Counted from the stretch's first letter, positions 34,418 to 45,438 are shown. The stretch is DNA of 64,000 bases from CAZSDP01 sp964605665 (GCA_964605665.1 CAZSDP010000002.1:124001-188000), one strand, 5' to 3'. Program-made: numbers and translations. The notes: generated from the sequence alone by a model not told the origin.

Positions 34418-37400
34418 TCATTGTGCGATCAGCTCAATCGTGGGATCCGTCGTCAGCGGAGTGACCCCAGTTGCACCATCGATGACGACCTCGTTCTGAA
34501 TCCCCAACGGTCCGAGAGGGTGCCCCCAAGGAAGGGTCAACGTCACCCCGTCGGTATCCCCGATCAGTAGATCTGGCACCGGAGTGTAGCGGATCGAAGC
34601 AATCTCTCGCTCGACATCTGCGATGACCGTCACCGGCTGGAGAAGGTCTAACGAGTATACGACTCCGATCGTCACCACGTTGGCTCCGATCAAGGGACCG
34701 AAGAATTCAGGTCCAATTCCGCTGTCCAAAGCAGCGAAATCGACGCCGATTTCCACCTGGACCGCAGTGAGTTGAAGGGGATCATGCTGTATCGAAGCCG
34801 AGAGCCCTTTGGTTTCATGAAAGGTATTTGGTGTTGAGAAGTTGTTCGGGTCTTCTCTGAAAAAGAGCGAAACAGGAATGCTATTCAAAGGCGTCACCAG
34901 ATTCCCAGTGACTGGGTCATACAGCGCGGGTTCACTTGTTCCGGTGTAGTAGAAAACAAAATCGATCGCGATGTTGACCGTTGTTGTCGTGATCCCATTC
35001 GCGTTCGAAGCGATAATCGTGTGCTCTGTCCGAGCGCTTCTGTCGACGGGAGTGCCAAAGATCACGCCGCTACTTTCATCGAGATTCAGACCGTTGGGCA
35101 GCTGTGGCTGAATCGACCAGCTTGTTGGCACACCGCAAAACACACTCGGCAGATTTGGTGTGATCTGGACTCCCGGAGGGTAGACCACATCGGCTTGACT
35201 GTAGACGAGATCACAAGGAGCGTCGTCGTCATCGAGGATCGTGACGGTGTGTTGGGTGGGGGTTCCGAGGCTAGCGTTGATCGGATTGAGGACTTGGAGA
35301 TCGATAGTCTCACTGTTTTCCACCGCGGCATCGTCGAGAATTGAAATGGAGATCGATTTTTCCATTTCTCCAGGAGAGAAGACCAACGGAGACGGAGCAA
35401 TGTCGAAGTCGATTGCGTTGGAGGCAGTGCTCGACGCCAAGACCTCGAATGGTACCGTGACCTCGAAGTCGGTCCGATTGGAGAGTTGGACCGGCACCTG
35501 AATACTCCCGAGCGCTTCGGAGATCTCGGAATTGCTTCCGAGGAAACTCACCACCGGCTGGCTGCCGCTGTCTTCGATCGTCACAACATGAGTGCTTGGC
35601 GAGGTCGGTGTACCCCCGACGACGTTGACAATCGTGATGACCAATTCCTCACTCCCCTCAAAGGTGTTGTCTTCGGCGATGTTCAGAGTGAGGCTTCCGC
35701 TGATTGAACTTGCGGGAATGGTGAGTTGCGTTGAGTCTATGGAGTAGTCTGCGGGAGTCGTTGCGGTTCCAGAGAGCGCAACGTCGATGACCGTCTCTAG
35801 CCCGGAAACTTCGCTCAGGCTCAGGGTGATCTGGAGTGGGGCTCCACCTTCTACGGCCGATTGTGATCCTGAAGTGAAGAAAACCCCTGGCGTGGGGTCA
35901 TTGTCGAGAATGGTGAGGGACAGCGATTGTTGGGGGCCAGGAGTTGCATTGATCGGTGTTCCCAAAGTCAGAAGTAGAGACTCGTCGCCCTCATGCAGTT
36001 CATCGTCGCTGACCATCACGAGAACTTCAGCGGAGTTTTCCCCAGCAGAAATCGTGACGGAGCTCGGAACGCTGTAATCACTCTCCGGATCGGCGGTTCC
36101 ACCGACTTCAATCGGAACGGTCACATCGAAGGCACTGGCAGCACTCAAAGAGACCAGAACCGATCCGATGCCGCTCGCTTCCTCAATTGTCGTGGCACTG
36201 GCGGAGAACTCGATTGTCGGAGGAGAATCGACGTCGGTGACCGTTAAGGAGTGCAAGCTTGGGTTTCCAATGTTGGCTCCGATCGGCTGTTCGATTTCGA
36301 TCAGGAGAGTCTCCTCCGGCTCGTCCAGGTCATCTTCGAGAAGCGCGACGGTAAGAATCGACTCGGTCTGGCCGGGAGCGAACGTGGCGGGGATGGGGGT
36401 CACCGTTAGATCGACGAGATCAGTGGCGCTTCCCATCAATTGGATCGGTACCGTGACAGCGGTTGCCACAGGGTGGCTCATGATCAATTTCACCGTGTGG
36501 GCGAACTCTCCCTCACTAGCACTGGAACCTGCCAATTCGAAGAAAACCACCGGTGCTCCTTCATCGTCGAGGAGATCGATCGTCGCCGATTGTGGGGAAC
36601 CGAGCTGTGCCCCAACAACCTCAGTCATCTGAATTTCGATCACCTCCAGATCTTCCGAGAGGATGTCATCGGTAAGTTCGAGAGTGAGGTTGCCGGAAAC
36701 ACTCTCTGGGGGGATCGTGATCGACGTCGCCGAGATGGAGTAATCACTTCCTTGGGTCGCAGTGCCGCCAAAAGAAAAACTCACCGAAACAGAAGAAGAG
36801 GTGGTGTGGCTCAGAGTTACGCCGATATCGAGCGGCTCGGCACTCTCCAGGATTGAGGGGGGAAGTGAATCGAGGGTCAAAGTCGGTATCGACTCGTTAT
36901 CAACAATTGAAAGAGTGTGGTTTGCCGGTTCCCCGAGGGTCGCTCCACTGGGGAGACTCAGACTGATTTGGATTGTCTCGGTCGATTCGTGAACGAGATC
37001 ATCCTGCAGAGTGAGCTCGATCGTCGCATCGGTTTGTTCGGCGGGGATGAAGAGAGTGCTAGCTGGAGCGAGGTAGTCCGTTCCGCTCGACGCCGAACCT
37101 GAGAAGGCGAGCTCAACCGTCGTATTGACCTCTGACGGAGCAGAGAGTTCAACACCGATGAAGACCGTACCTTCCCCTTCTGAAATTGTTGACGTCGCAG
37201 AGCTGAATCTTATGAGTGGGGCAGCGTCATCGTCTTCGATTGTCACAGTGTGTGTGTTGAGCGACCCGAGTGTCGCTGCGATTGGGTTCTGGAGAGAGAG
37301 TGTGATCGTCTCCGGCAGCTCATGGATCAGATCTTGCTCGACGATGACGTCGAATGTGGCAGAGGTTGCCCCTGGTTGTAACTCCACCAACGCGGGTGTG

Positions 37401-40400
37401 AGGGTGTAGTCTTCGACGATGGTGGCGGTCCCGCTGAGCACGGAGGAAACAGAAATCGATTGACCCGATGGCTCCGAAAGCGCGATGGCGATTGAGATCG
37501 TACCTGCTCCTTCTGAGACTTCTGTCGAGGCGGCAACAAATTCAATCGTCGGTTCCGGATCATCATCGAGAATCGAGACCTGCTGCGTTGGGATCGACCC
37601 AAGGTTCGTTCCTGGGGGAGGCAGAATTGTCAGTGTGATCTGCTCGAGTGCTTCATCGAGAAAATCAGCGATGGCCGAAAGGGTGATCACTCCCGACAGG
37701 GAGCCGGCGGGAATCGTCAATGAATGGGTGCTGAGAGTGAAATCCTCTCCTTCGGTGGCAGAACCGGAGGCCGAGAACTGAATGAGCAGGTCGACTTCAC
37801 TAGGAGTCGATAGCTGGACTTCAACTGATAGGTCCTGTGCGCCTTCGGTGATGGTTTGGTTTTCCTGAGTGAAAGAGACCGCGATAGCTGTGTCGTCATC
37901 CAAGATTGTCAGAGTGATCTGATCGTCGACGCCGAGGTTGGCGTTCGTCGGGGGGGATAGTTCGATCAAGAGGAGTTGATCTCCATCGTTGATCGAGTCA
38001 TCGAGTAACTCGAGCTCAATCGTCGCCACCGATGCCTCAGGCGGAATGATCAGAGGAGCGGTCGGAGGGGTGAAATCTATTCCCTCTTGAGCCGTCCCTG
38101 AAGTCACGAAAGGAAGGGTGATTGGCAAGGAGGACGTACCCGCAAGAGTGATGGGGATCTGCACGGTTGGAGTGGCTTCAGGTACGGAAATCTCCGTCAT
38201 CGAGATCAGCACCGTGGGAATGGGGTCGTCGTCGAGGATCTCGATTTGGTGAACGGCGTTCTGATCGATGGTCGCATTGTTCACGACCCCGAGGGTGAGG
38301 GTCGCAAACTCAGTCACCTCATAGTGAGAGTCGTCTTGAACACTGAGTTCTAGAGTGCCCGACAGTTGGCCTGCTGGAATCGTGAATTGAAGAGGAATGA
38401 CGGTGAAGTCGGTTACGGGCTGGGCTGATCCACTCAACACGATTTCCGCGGTGACCTCGAGCGTGCTCGAATGTGAGAGTTCCAGAGTGACAACAGTTGG
38501 TGGCTCACCTTCGCTGATTGAGCTAGAGACGCTGACGAACTGCAAGGTTGGAGGGAGTTCATCGTCTTGTATCGTCATGACGTGTTCAGTCGAGTTGCCT
38601 AGAACAGCGTTGGTGGGTGTACCGAGAAGGATGATCAGTGACTCGTTCCCTTCGACGAGGACATCATCGAGGAGCGACACTTGCAAAGTCTGCGAGATCT
38701 CACCAGCACCAAACTCTATGGAGCCATTGAGAGGTTGGTAGTCTTCACTTGAGGTCGCAGTTCCGTGGACGGTGTAAGGAACGGTGATTGCGGAGGAACT
38801 CGGCTCAGAGAGGGTCATCTCGATCTGTGCTGTCGGGGAGTTTTCCAGCACACTCTGGTCGGTGCTGGCGAATTGCACCGAGGGGAAAATGTCGTCATCC
38901 AGAATGGTCAGTGTGTGATCTCGATTCTGGCCCAAGGTGGCATTGGAAGGGAGGAGCAAAGAGAAAGTGACCTCCTCTGCGCTCTCCATCAGGACGTCGT
39001 CAATCAACTCTACCGCCAAGAATCCAGTATCGTGGTCTCTTGGAATATGGACAGACGCGGATGCGATTTCGTAATCACTGTTCGCGCTCGCACTTCCGGA
39101 CGCCACAACATCGACGAAGATGTCTTGCCCAGATACTTGACTCAAGATCACCGGAATCAACGTCGTCCCAGATGACTCTGAGAGAGTATTGCTCGTATTT
39201 GAAAATTGAACGGATGGAGCCAAATCATCGTCGACAAGAGTGATGGTGATCGGTGAGGAATTCGTGAGAGTTCCTCCGGATAGGACTTCGAAGGTGAGGA
39301 TGATCGACTCGTTCAGTTCATTGAGAGAGTCATCAGCCACTTCGAGGGAGATCACGCCACTTAGACTTCCTGCGGGAATCAGGAGTGATTCCGGATCGAC
39401 GACATAATCGACTCCGATAGTCGCATCTCCGCCAGCGGACCAAGTGAGTAAGACGTCAAACCCGGAGATTTCCGAGAGTTGAACAGGGATCTCAAAGGAG
39501 GCTGACGATTCGGAGATCAACGGATGGGGAATAGAGACACTGACGAGCACGGGATCATCATTGTCGGTGATCGTCACTTCGTGAGTGAGGAGTAGACCCA
39601 GATTCGCGCCGATAACCGCGCTTAAGCTTAAGCTGAACTCTTCTTCTGGCTCGTCGAGGGGGTCCTCGTGAATCGCCACCATGACCTGTTTCGTGGTAGA
39701 GCCGGCGGGGATGACCAGGTGATTGGTAAGAACGGTGTAGTCGGAGACGGGGTCAGCGGTCCCGGATGTCGTGAGTGAGACAAGGACATCCTGAGACGAC
39801 GGCACCGAGAGTTCGACACTGATCGGAAGACTCAGTGTGCCCTCAGAGACGATCGAGGACGCAGACTCAAAGGAGATCGTTGGAAACGGATCGTCGTCCA
39901 AAATCGTCACGAGATGTGAATTCAGTGGTCCCGTCTGGGCCCCAGCAGGGGATCCAAGAGTGATTTGGATCGCTTCGGTGTCTTCGTAGAGATGATCGTC
40001 GAGGAGATCGAATGTCAGTTCTCCATCAGTACTTCCTGCAGGAATTGTGACGGAAGATGAAGTCGGGAGGAAATCGAGATCCGGGCTAGCACTGCCAGAG
40101 ATTGTGTAGGGGATCGTCACATCTGATCCGGAGGGCAGGTGCAGAGAAATTGAGACCACGACTTCTCCCTGGCTCTCGACAGTCGTCGTTCCAGCTGAGT
40201 CGAAGCTGACCAGTGGGAGATCATCGTCGTCGAGGATGAGGAGCTCATACTGGTCTTGAGAGAGTAACTCTGCATTGGTGGGTGAGCCAAGAGTGAGAGT
40301 TAGGTCTTCCGCAGGTTCATCGATCAGATCATCGATCAGGAACACCGCGATGGCACCTGTTTGTTGTCCAGGAGGGATCATCACGGAATCGGAACTAATG

Positions 40401-43400
40401 AAATAATCGGAACCGAGGGTCGCAATGCCACTCAGTTGGAAGGGGATCTCAATCGGTAATCCTGAAACAGCGGAGAGCTGAAGGAGGACATCGATTGAGC
40501 CAGTAGCTTCAGACGCACTGCGTTGAGGTTCGATGAACTCAACCGTTGGAATCGGATCTCCATCGTCCATGAGGGTCAGCGTCACCGACTTCTGGACACC
40601 CAAAGTTGTTCCAGCCGGTGCCGAGATCGTCACTGTCAGTGACTCCTCCCCTTCATTGATGAGGTCATTGATCAGAACGAGGCTCAAATTGGCGGTAGTC
40701 GTCCCTGCGTGAATGACAGCCGGATTTGGAGCTAGCGCGTAATCGACACCGTCGATCGCTGTCCCCTGGGCAAGCCAAGAGACGGTCACATCTTCGATCG
40801 TGGGCACGCTTTGGTGGATGGTGAGGGTGACCAGCTGGTCAGACTCACTGACCATCAGTGTCGGAGCGCTGATTGTCAGTTCAGGAATCTCTTCATCATC
40901 GAGAATGGTCACACTGTGAGACGTTTCTTCACCCAGGCTCGCAATGTCAGGCGGAAGTAACTCAATGGCGATGGTCTCGGTGGTCTCGAAGAGCTCGTCA
41001 TTCAAGATGGTCACTTCAATTTGTCCATGCGTCTGTTCGGCAGGAACGATCAGTGGCGCAGAGGAGATCTCGTAATCGGCATTTTCTTGCGCTGTACCGC
41101 CATACAGGTATGGAATTTCCAAATCGATTCCAGCGGGTTCGGAGGTTCTCACCGAAATAAGTGTCGAACCTATACCCTCGGTGATAGTGGTCGAAGTGGT
41201 TTCAAACTCAACGATGGGGGGGGCGTCGTTGTCGACGATGGTGAGAGTGTGTTCAGAAAGACCCTCTACCGACGCGCCCGACCCAACCCCGAGCATTAGG
41301 GTGACCGTTTCAGTGGCTTCGTACCGGTCGTCATCCCGGATTTGCAACTCAAATCCGACACTGGTTAAGCCAGCAGGAATGACCGCAGTGAAATCGAAAA
41401 TCTCATAATCTGATCCGCTAGTTGCTGATCCACCGACAGAGATGGGAACCGATATTTCGTCATCGGCTTGAGATGAAAGTTGAATGAAGACCAAGGTGGT
41501 TTGATCATTTTCGAGAGTGAAGCTGTTTGGTTGGGCAAAGGAGAGAGTCGGAATTGGATCTCCGATGTCGAGAATCGTGAAATGATGGCTCGTCAGTTCA
41601 CCGCGAATGCCATTGATCGGTTCCCCGATGGAAAGATGGACCGATTCGCTCATCTCATGAATCGGGTCGTTGATGAGAAGAAGTTGAATGATTGCGCTGG
41701 TCGCCCCGGCGGGAATCACGATCGGATTTTGAATCAGGGTGTAGTCTGTATCTAAAGTTGCATCTCCAGCGAGATCGATCGGAACAATGACATCGAGAGC
41801 GGCCGGATGCGAGATCTCGATTGCCACTGATGCAACGCCAGAATCTTCGTTGCGGGCCTGCTGTGAGCTGACGAACTGAACGGATGGCAGCGAGTCATTG
41901 TCGTTGATCAGCGTCGTAATTGTGGAAGGGCTACTCAGTGTTGCATGAGTGATCTGCGACAGAGTAATCGTGAGAATCTCGTCACTCTCCACGAGTGAGT
42001 CGTCAATCAAGTTGACGATGACCTCCACCTCTGTTTGGGTTGCTGGGATTATGATGCTCGTCAGATTTACGGAGAAGTCTGAAGCGTAGGTCGCCGTGCC
42101 CTCGAAGAGAAGATTCGCGGTGACGGTCAGCGCAGACGAATGAGCAAGCCCCACCTTGAATGTGAGAGCTTGTGAGCTCTCGTCGACTTCTGTTGGACCA
42201 TCCAAGAAGGAGATCGCCGGCGGATCGTCATTGTCGAAGATCTGAATCGACTGAGTCGTCTCTGCTCCTAAGGTTCCATGGGTTGGTTGTCCGAGAGATA
42301 GCGTCACTTCTTCCACGGACTCGTAGATCGAATCATCGATCACGCTCCAAGTGGCGAACGCACTGAGGTGACCAGCTGGAATCACGATTTGGGGCGTGGA
42401 GAGATCGAGATCGACTCCATCCCCTACCGATCCAGCTGTATTGAGGGGGACGACAATGTCGATTCCGCTCGCTTCCGAGAGACGGACTTCGAGCGGTAGA
42501 TTGGAATCCCCTTCAGTCGCTGATTGTTGATCGACCGACAGGGTCAGAATCGGTGGTGGGTCTACCGAGTCATTGATGGTCACGGTGTGTTGGGTCAGGG
42601 AACCTGCAACAACGCCGGTCAACTCTCCGAAGGAGATTTCAATCGACTCGGAGCTTTCAGAAATCGAATCATCGATCAACAAAACTGAGAGAGAGGCCCG
42701 GCTTTCACCTGCTGGAATTATCAGTGGAACCGGAGTCGCGATGTAGTCGGAGAGCTCAGCTGCAGTCCCAGAGAATAGGAATGGAATCTCGATGGCCTCT
42801 TCTGGTCCAGTAGAGAGGATGATGTCAACGGTGATCTCTCCCATTTCTTCGTCGACAAGTTGACTCTCACTGAAGAACTGCACCGACGGCGTCGAATCAT
42901 CATCGCGGATCGTAACGACGAGTGACTGTGGGAAAGTCAGAGATGCGTTTGTGGGAACTCCCAACGTCAAGGTGATCTCTTCTTCACCTTCAATCAACAT
43001 GTCGTCGAGAAGCGTGAGCTGGAGATTGGAAGCCGTTGTTCCAGCAGGGATCACATGAGTCGTTGGCAGGGCGAGGAAATCGAGCCCTTCGATTGCGGAT
43101 CCTGAGACGATGATCGGAACGATCACATCGAGGCCTGAGGGGGTGTTCAGACTCAATGGAAGAGAGAAAGGCTCAATTCCCTCTTCGAGGACGAGGTTCG
43201 ATTCGAGGAAGGAGATCGTGGGTTCCGGATCATCATCGAGGAGTTGGAGAGAAGCTGATGCCAGTTCACCAAGCACTGCACCAACGGGCGGGCCAAGTTC
43301 GACTTCGATCAGCTCCATTTCCTCGTAGATCGGATCATCGAGTAGTTGAATCGTCAGTGAAGCGTTTGCTGAGCCCGCTGGAATGACAAGATCCATCGCC

Positions 43401-44581
43401 GGTAAGAGGTAGTCCTCTTCAACCGTCGCACTCCCAGATATCTGGAGCGGAATGTTCACATCAAGGGTCGCAATGGTGTTCAGTTCTACCGAGAGGTCGA
43501 CGGTAGAGTCACTCTCCTGTTGAGACCAACTGGATCTGGTGAAACTCGCTATGGGGGCGGCGTCATCGTCTTCGATGATGAGTGTCGAAACGGAGTTCTC
43601 TCCTAGAAGGGCTCCATTTGGCGAGGTCAAAATGAAGTTGACGGTTTCTGTGAGCTCGAAGATTAGGTCGTCGATGATTGGGACCGTAATCGTGCTCGAC
43701 CAATGTTGCGCTGGAATGAGCACTGGATTGTTGGGGATCAAGTAATCGAGGCCAGCCATTGCTGAGCCGACCGGCGCGACTCCGACCAGGACAGGTTCTT
43801 GTGAGCGAACACTCAATCGGACTTCCAGAAGAGCATTATCTGCACCTTCTGAGGCAGTTGTTGCGCTATTGGTAAATGAAACTGTAGGGGTGTCCTCATC
43901 GTCAATGATCGTAATGGTGTGATCGAAGTTTGGTCCTACACCGAAGCCAGCGGGAACGTGGAGAGTTAGGACCAGAGTTTCGGTCGGCTCGTAAATCGAA
44001 TCGTTTTGAAGGTGCACGGTCAGGTCAGCCCCGAGGCTTCCCGCTTCGATGACCAAGAGGATTGTATCGAGGTGATAGTCACTTCCACTCTCCGCGCTTC
44101 CGCTCAAGCTGATCATCAAGCTCAGCTCTTCGGTCAGAGGTTCGCTGAGGAGGACTGGAACGACCAAGTGAGTGTCGTTCTCGTTCACGGCCTGAGCTGC
44201 CGTGGAGAACTGAATCTCTGCGAGTGTCTCCGGGCAGGTTGCGAGTGGCCCTAAGCAATCGATCGGGTCAGGAGTCGGATCGCCGAGACAATGGGGGTAG
44301 GGGGGTGGGGGGGGCGCACCGAAGTTGAAGAGATATTGAAGCAGATAGATCGCGTCGGTGAATTCGACGGAACCGCTGTCATTCACATCTGCCGCGTCTT
44401 CACAAAGAAGCGCAGGGGCGTCAGCCGAGAAGATCGTGTCGAGGAGTGAAATCACATCGACGAAGTCGACGGCGTGGTCACGGTTGGCGTCGCCGCGGAC
44501 GAACGTCCAGTCTGCGCGAAGGGGGAACCCCCAACTCGAGACGAGGAGACCGATGCTCATCCAGATGACGAGGCGACGCAT
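34418..44581 (-). CDS. Giant secreted protein: dockerin pair, about 27 Calx-beta repeats, cohesin-like C-terminus
   Basis: One uninterrupted frame encodes 3387 residues. A signal peptide ends near LRADW. Two dockerin-type EF-hand loops follow (RGDANRDHAVDFVDVISLL and ADVNDSGSVEFTDAIYLL). About 27 Calx-beta repeats of roughly 112 residues come next; I counted their ends by the ILDDDxxP-type junctions. A putative-Ig module (LPNGLNLDESSGVIFGTPVD) precedes a C-terminal domain resembling a cohesin. Repeat residues such as GSDYxxxxxxxxIPAG and DDxxxExxExxxxxL should bind calcium. The repeats have diverged clearly at the amino-acid level. It is probably a long cell-surface adhesin or matrix fibre. 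It is transcribed alone and ends at a strong terminator. Confidence 0.92.
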   Translation of the reverse strand: MRRLVIWMSIGLLVSSWGFPLRADWTFVRGDANRDHAVDFVDVISLLDTIFSADAPALLCEDAADVNDSGSVEFTDAIYLLQYLFNFGAPPPPPYPHCLGDPTPDPIDCLGPLATCPETLAEIQFSTAAQAVNENDTHLVVPVLLSEPLTEELSLMISLSGSAESGSDYHLDTILLVIEAGSLGADLTVHLQNDSIYEPTETLVLTLHVPAGFGVGPNFDHTITIIDDEDTPTVSFTNSATTASEGADNALLEVRLSVRSQEPVLVGVAPVGSAMAGLDYLIPNNPVLIPAQHWSSTITVPIIDDLIFELTETVNFILTSPNGALLGENSVSTLIIEDDDAAPIASFTRSSWSQQESDSTVDLSVELNTIATLDVNIPLQISGSATVEEDYLLPAMDLVIPAGSANASLTIQLLDDPIYEEMELIEVELGPPVGAVLGELASASLQLLDDDPEPTISFLESNLVLEEGIEPFSLPLSLNTPSGLDVIVPIIVSGSAIEGLDFLALPTTHVIPAGTTASNLQLTLLDDMLIEGEEEITLTLGVPTNASLTFPQSLVVTIRDDDSTPSVQFFSESQLVDEEMGEITVDIILSTGPEEAIEIPFLFSGTAAELSDYIATPVPLIIPAGESRASLSVLLIDDSISESSESIEISFGELTGVVAGSLTQHTVTINDSVDPPPILTLSVDQQSATEGDSNLPLEVRLSEASGIDIVVPLNTAGSVGDGVDLDLSTPQIVIPAGHLSAFATWSVIDDSIYESVEEVTLSLGQPTHGTLGAETTQSIQIFDNDDPPAISFLDGPTEVDESSQALTFKVGLAHSSALTVTANLLFEGTATYASDFSVNLTSIIIPATQTEVEVIVNLIDDSLVESDEILTITLSQITHATLSSPSTITTLINDNDSLPSVQFVSSQQARNEDSGVASVAIEISHPAALDVIVPIDLAGDATLDTDYTLIQNPIVIPAGATSAIIQLLLINDPIHEMSESVHLSIGEPINGIRGELTSHHFTILDIGDPIPTLSFAQPNSFTLENDQTTLVFIQLSSQADDEISVPISVGGSATSGSDYEIFDFTAVIPAGLTSVGFELQIRDDDRYEATETVTLMLGVGSGASVEGLSEHTLTIVDNDAPPIVEFETTSTTITEGIGSTLISVRTSEPAGIDLEIPYLYGGTAQENADYEISSAPLIVPAEQTHGQIEVTILNDELFETTETIAIELLPPDIASLGEETSHSVTILDDEEIPELTISAPTLMVSESDQLVTLTIHQSVPTIEDVTVSWLAQGTAIDGVDYALAPNPAVIHAGTTTANLSLVLINDLINEGEESLTVTISAPAGTTLGVQKSVTLTLMDDGDPIPTVEFIEPQRSASEATGSIDVLLQLSAVSGLPIEIPFQLSGIATLGSDYFISSDSVMIPPGQQTGAIAVFLIDDLIDEPAEDLTLTLGSPTNAELLSQDQYELLILDDDDLPLVSFDSAGTTTVESQGEVVVSISLHLPSGSDVTIPYTISGSASPDLDFLPTSSSVTIPAGSTDGELTFDLLDDHLYEDTEAIQITLGSPAGAQTGPLNSHLVTILDDDPFPTISFESASSIVSEGTLSLPISVELSVPSSQDVLVSLTTSGTADPVSDYTVLTNHLVIPAGSTTKQVMVAIHEDPLDEPEEEFSLSLSAVIGANLGLLLTHEVTITDNDDPVLVSVSIPHPLISESSASFEIPVQLSEISGFDVLLTWSAGGDATIGVDYVVDPESLLIPAGSLSGVISLEVADDSLNELNESIILTFEVLSGGTLTNSSPITITLVDDDLAPSVQFSNTSNTLSESSGTTLIPVILSQVSGQDIFVDVVASGSASANSDYEIASASVHIPRDHDTGFLAVELIDDVLMESAEEVTFSLLLPSNATLGQNRDHTLTILDDDIFPSVQFASTDQSVLENSPTAQIEMTLSEPSSSAITVPYTVHGTATSSEDYQPLNGSIEFGAGEISQTLQVSLLDDVLVEGNESLIILLGTPTNAVLGNSTEHVMTIQDDELPPTLQFVSVSSSISEGEPPTVVTLELSHSSTLEVTAEIVLSGSAQPVTDFTVIPLQFTIPAGQLSGTLELSVQDDSHYEVTEFATLTLGVVNNATIDQNAVHQIEILDDDPIPTVLISMTEISVPEATPTVQIPITLAGTSSLPITLPFVTSGTAQEGIDFTPPTAPLIIPPEASVATIELELLDDSINDGDQLLLIELSPPTNANLGVDDQITLTILDDDTAIAVSFTQENQTITEGAQDLSVEVQLSTPSEVDLLIQFSASGSATEGEDFTLSTHSLTIPAGSLSGVITLSAIADFLDEALEQITLTILPPPGTNLGSIPTQQVSILDDDPEPTIEFVAASTEVSEGAGTISIAIALSEPSGQSISVSSVLSGTATIVEDYTLTPALVELQPGATSATFDVIVEQDLIHELPETITLSLQNPIAATLGSLNTHTVTIEDDDAAPLIRFSSATSTISEGEGTVFIGVELSAPSEVNTTVELAFSGSASSGTDYLAPASTLFIPAEQTDATIELTLQDDLVHESTETIQISLSLPSGATLGEPANHTLSIVDNESIPTLTLDSLPPSILESAEPLDIGVTLSHTTSSSVSVSFSFGGTATQGSDYSISATSITIPPESVSGNLTLELTDDILSEDLEVIEIQMTEVVGAQLGSPQSATIDLLDDEGAPVVFFELAGSSASEGEFAHTVKLIMSHPVATAVTVPIQLMGSATDLVDLTVTPIPATFAPGQTESILTVALLEDDLDEPEETLLIEIEQPIGANIGNPSLHSLTVTDVDSPPTIEFSASATTIEEASGIGSVLVSLSAASAFDVTVPIEVGGTADPESDYSVPSSVTISAGENSAEVLVMVSDDELHEGDESLLLTLGTPINATPGPQQSLSLTILDNDPTPGVFFTSGSQSAVEGGAPLQITLSLSEVSGLETVIDVALSGTATTPADYSIDSTQLTIPASSISGSLTLNIAEDNTFEGSEELVITIVNVVGGTPTSPSTHVVTIEDSGSQPVVSFLGSNSEISEALGSIQVPVQLSNRTDFEVTVPFEVLASSTASNAIDFDIAPSPLVFSPGEMEKSISISILDDAAVENSETIDLQVLNPINASLGTPTQHTVTILDDDDAPCDLVYSQADVVYPPGVQITPNLPSVFCGVPTSWSIQPQLPNGLNLDESSGVIFGTPVDRSARTEHTIIASNANGITTTTVNIAIDFVFYYTGTSEPALYDPVTGNLVTPLNSIPVSLFFREDPNNFSTPNTFHETKGLSASIQHDPLQLTAVQVEIGVDFAALDSGIGPEFFGPLIGANVVTIGVVYSLDLLQPVTVIADVEREIASIRYTPVPDLLIGDTDGVTLTLPWGHPLGPLGIQNEVVIDGATGVTPLTTDPTIELIAQ

Positions 44582-44973
44582 AGACCTGATTGCTCCGAAC
44601 CGGATCGAACCGGTTTGAATCTGTCGCTCGGTCGATTCTCCGTGAGGAAAAATCGAGACGGAGGACTTCCCCGTCGGGTGACCCCGAGCAGATTGTAAGT
44701 GTTAACACGGAGCTGGCAGAGGATGATGAGTTGGTGCGACTCAAGGGTCAATTGTAGCACTCAAGGAGTCGTGGCGGTACTCCAAATCATTATGAAATAA
44801 GCCTTTGTGTGCGCGCTGGAGTTTGGCTCTGAGAGGTGCTGTCAGATGGCACTCGTGGTTTGTAAGTTCTTCCTGGGGTTGCAGATTCGGTAGGCAGAGT
44901 TTGTAAAATGTGGGGGAGGAGAGAGCGATGTGTCACTTTTGACACGAATTTTCGTATCGGGCCGAGGCCTGAC
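44582..44973. other. Intergenic region upstream of the giant gene
   Basis: These 392 bp lie between arfB and the start of the giant gene, whose promoter it must hold. No RNA gene or hairpin of note. Confidence 0.4.
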
Positions 44974-45438
44974 TCAATCTTCAGTGGGGCGTTTTCTGCT
45001 CTCCTTTTTCAGGGAGCGTTTCCTCTTCTGGCGAAGGCGACGTTCCTTCGAGGCTCGCGTCGGTTTCGTCGGACGTCGGGAACGGCGAGGAGAGAGCGCC
45101 TTGCGCAAAAGTTCGCCGAGCACCTCTAGGCAGCGCTCCCGATTTCGTCGAGCGGATCGCTCTTCACTACTGCGGATCTGCACGATTCCCTCTGCTGACA
45201 TTCGGGGCGCGAGGGCGGTTCGGAGGCGCTCCAGTTCCTGCTCGCTAAACGCCTCAGAGTCGCGGATAGCCCAGGAAAGCGTGACCCTGGTGGCGCTTCG
45301 GTTGGCGTGTTGTCCTCCCGGACCTCCAGCGGCGTCTTGCCGGAAGGTCAGTTCTCGCCAAGGTATGATGCGTCCCCGTCGCCAGGAAAAACCAGAAGAC
45401 TCTGGAGGATCCGGCACGATCGAATCTTGTTCAACCAT
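44974..45438 (-). CDS. arfB: Alternative ribosome-rescue factor ArfB (YaeJ-type peptidyl-tRNA hydrolase)
   Basis: The 154-residue protein has the class I release-factor catalytic block AAGGPGGQHANRSATRVTL with GGQ at residues 41-43. It lacks the codon-recognition domains of RF1/RF2. The C-terminus is a long basic tail (ASKERRLRQKRKRSLKKESR), which in ArfB enters the empty mRNA channel of stalled ribosomes. GGGAG lies four bases before the ATG. It should release peptides from non-stop ribosomes. It is a lone gene, divergent from the NHL operon. Confidence 0.93.
   Translation of the reverse strand: MVEQDSIVPDPPESSGFSWRRGRIIPWRELTFRQDAAGGPGGQHANRSATRVTLSWAIRDSEAFSEQELERLRTALAPRMSAEGIVQIRSSEERSARRNRERCLEVLGELLRKALSPRRSRRPTKPTRASKERRLRQKRKRSLKKESRKRPTED

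Noticed and set aside
34418..44581. DNA-level tandem repeat array or assembly duplication in the giant gene
   Set aside because: The roughly 330-bp units differ too much in sequence to be collapsed or duplicated by the assembler; they are old protein repeats.
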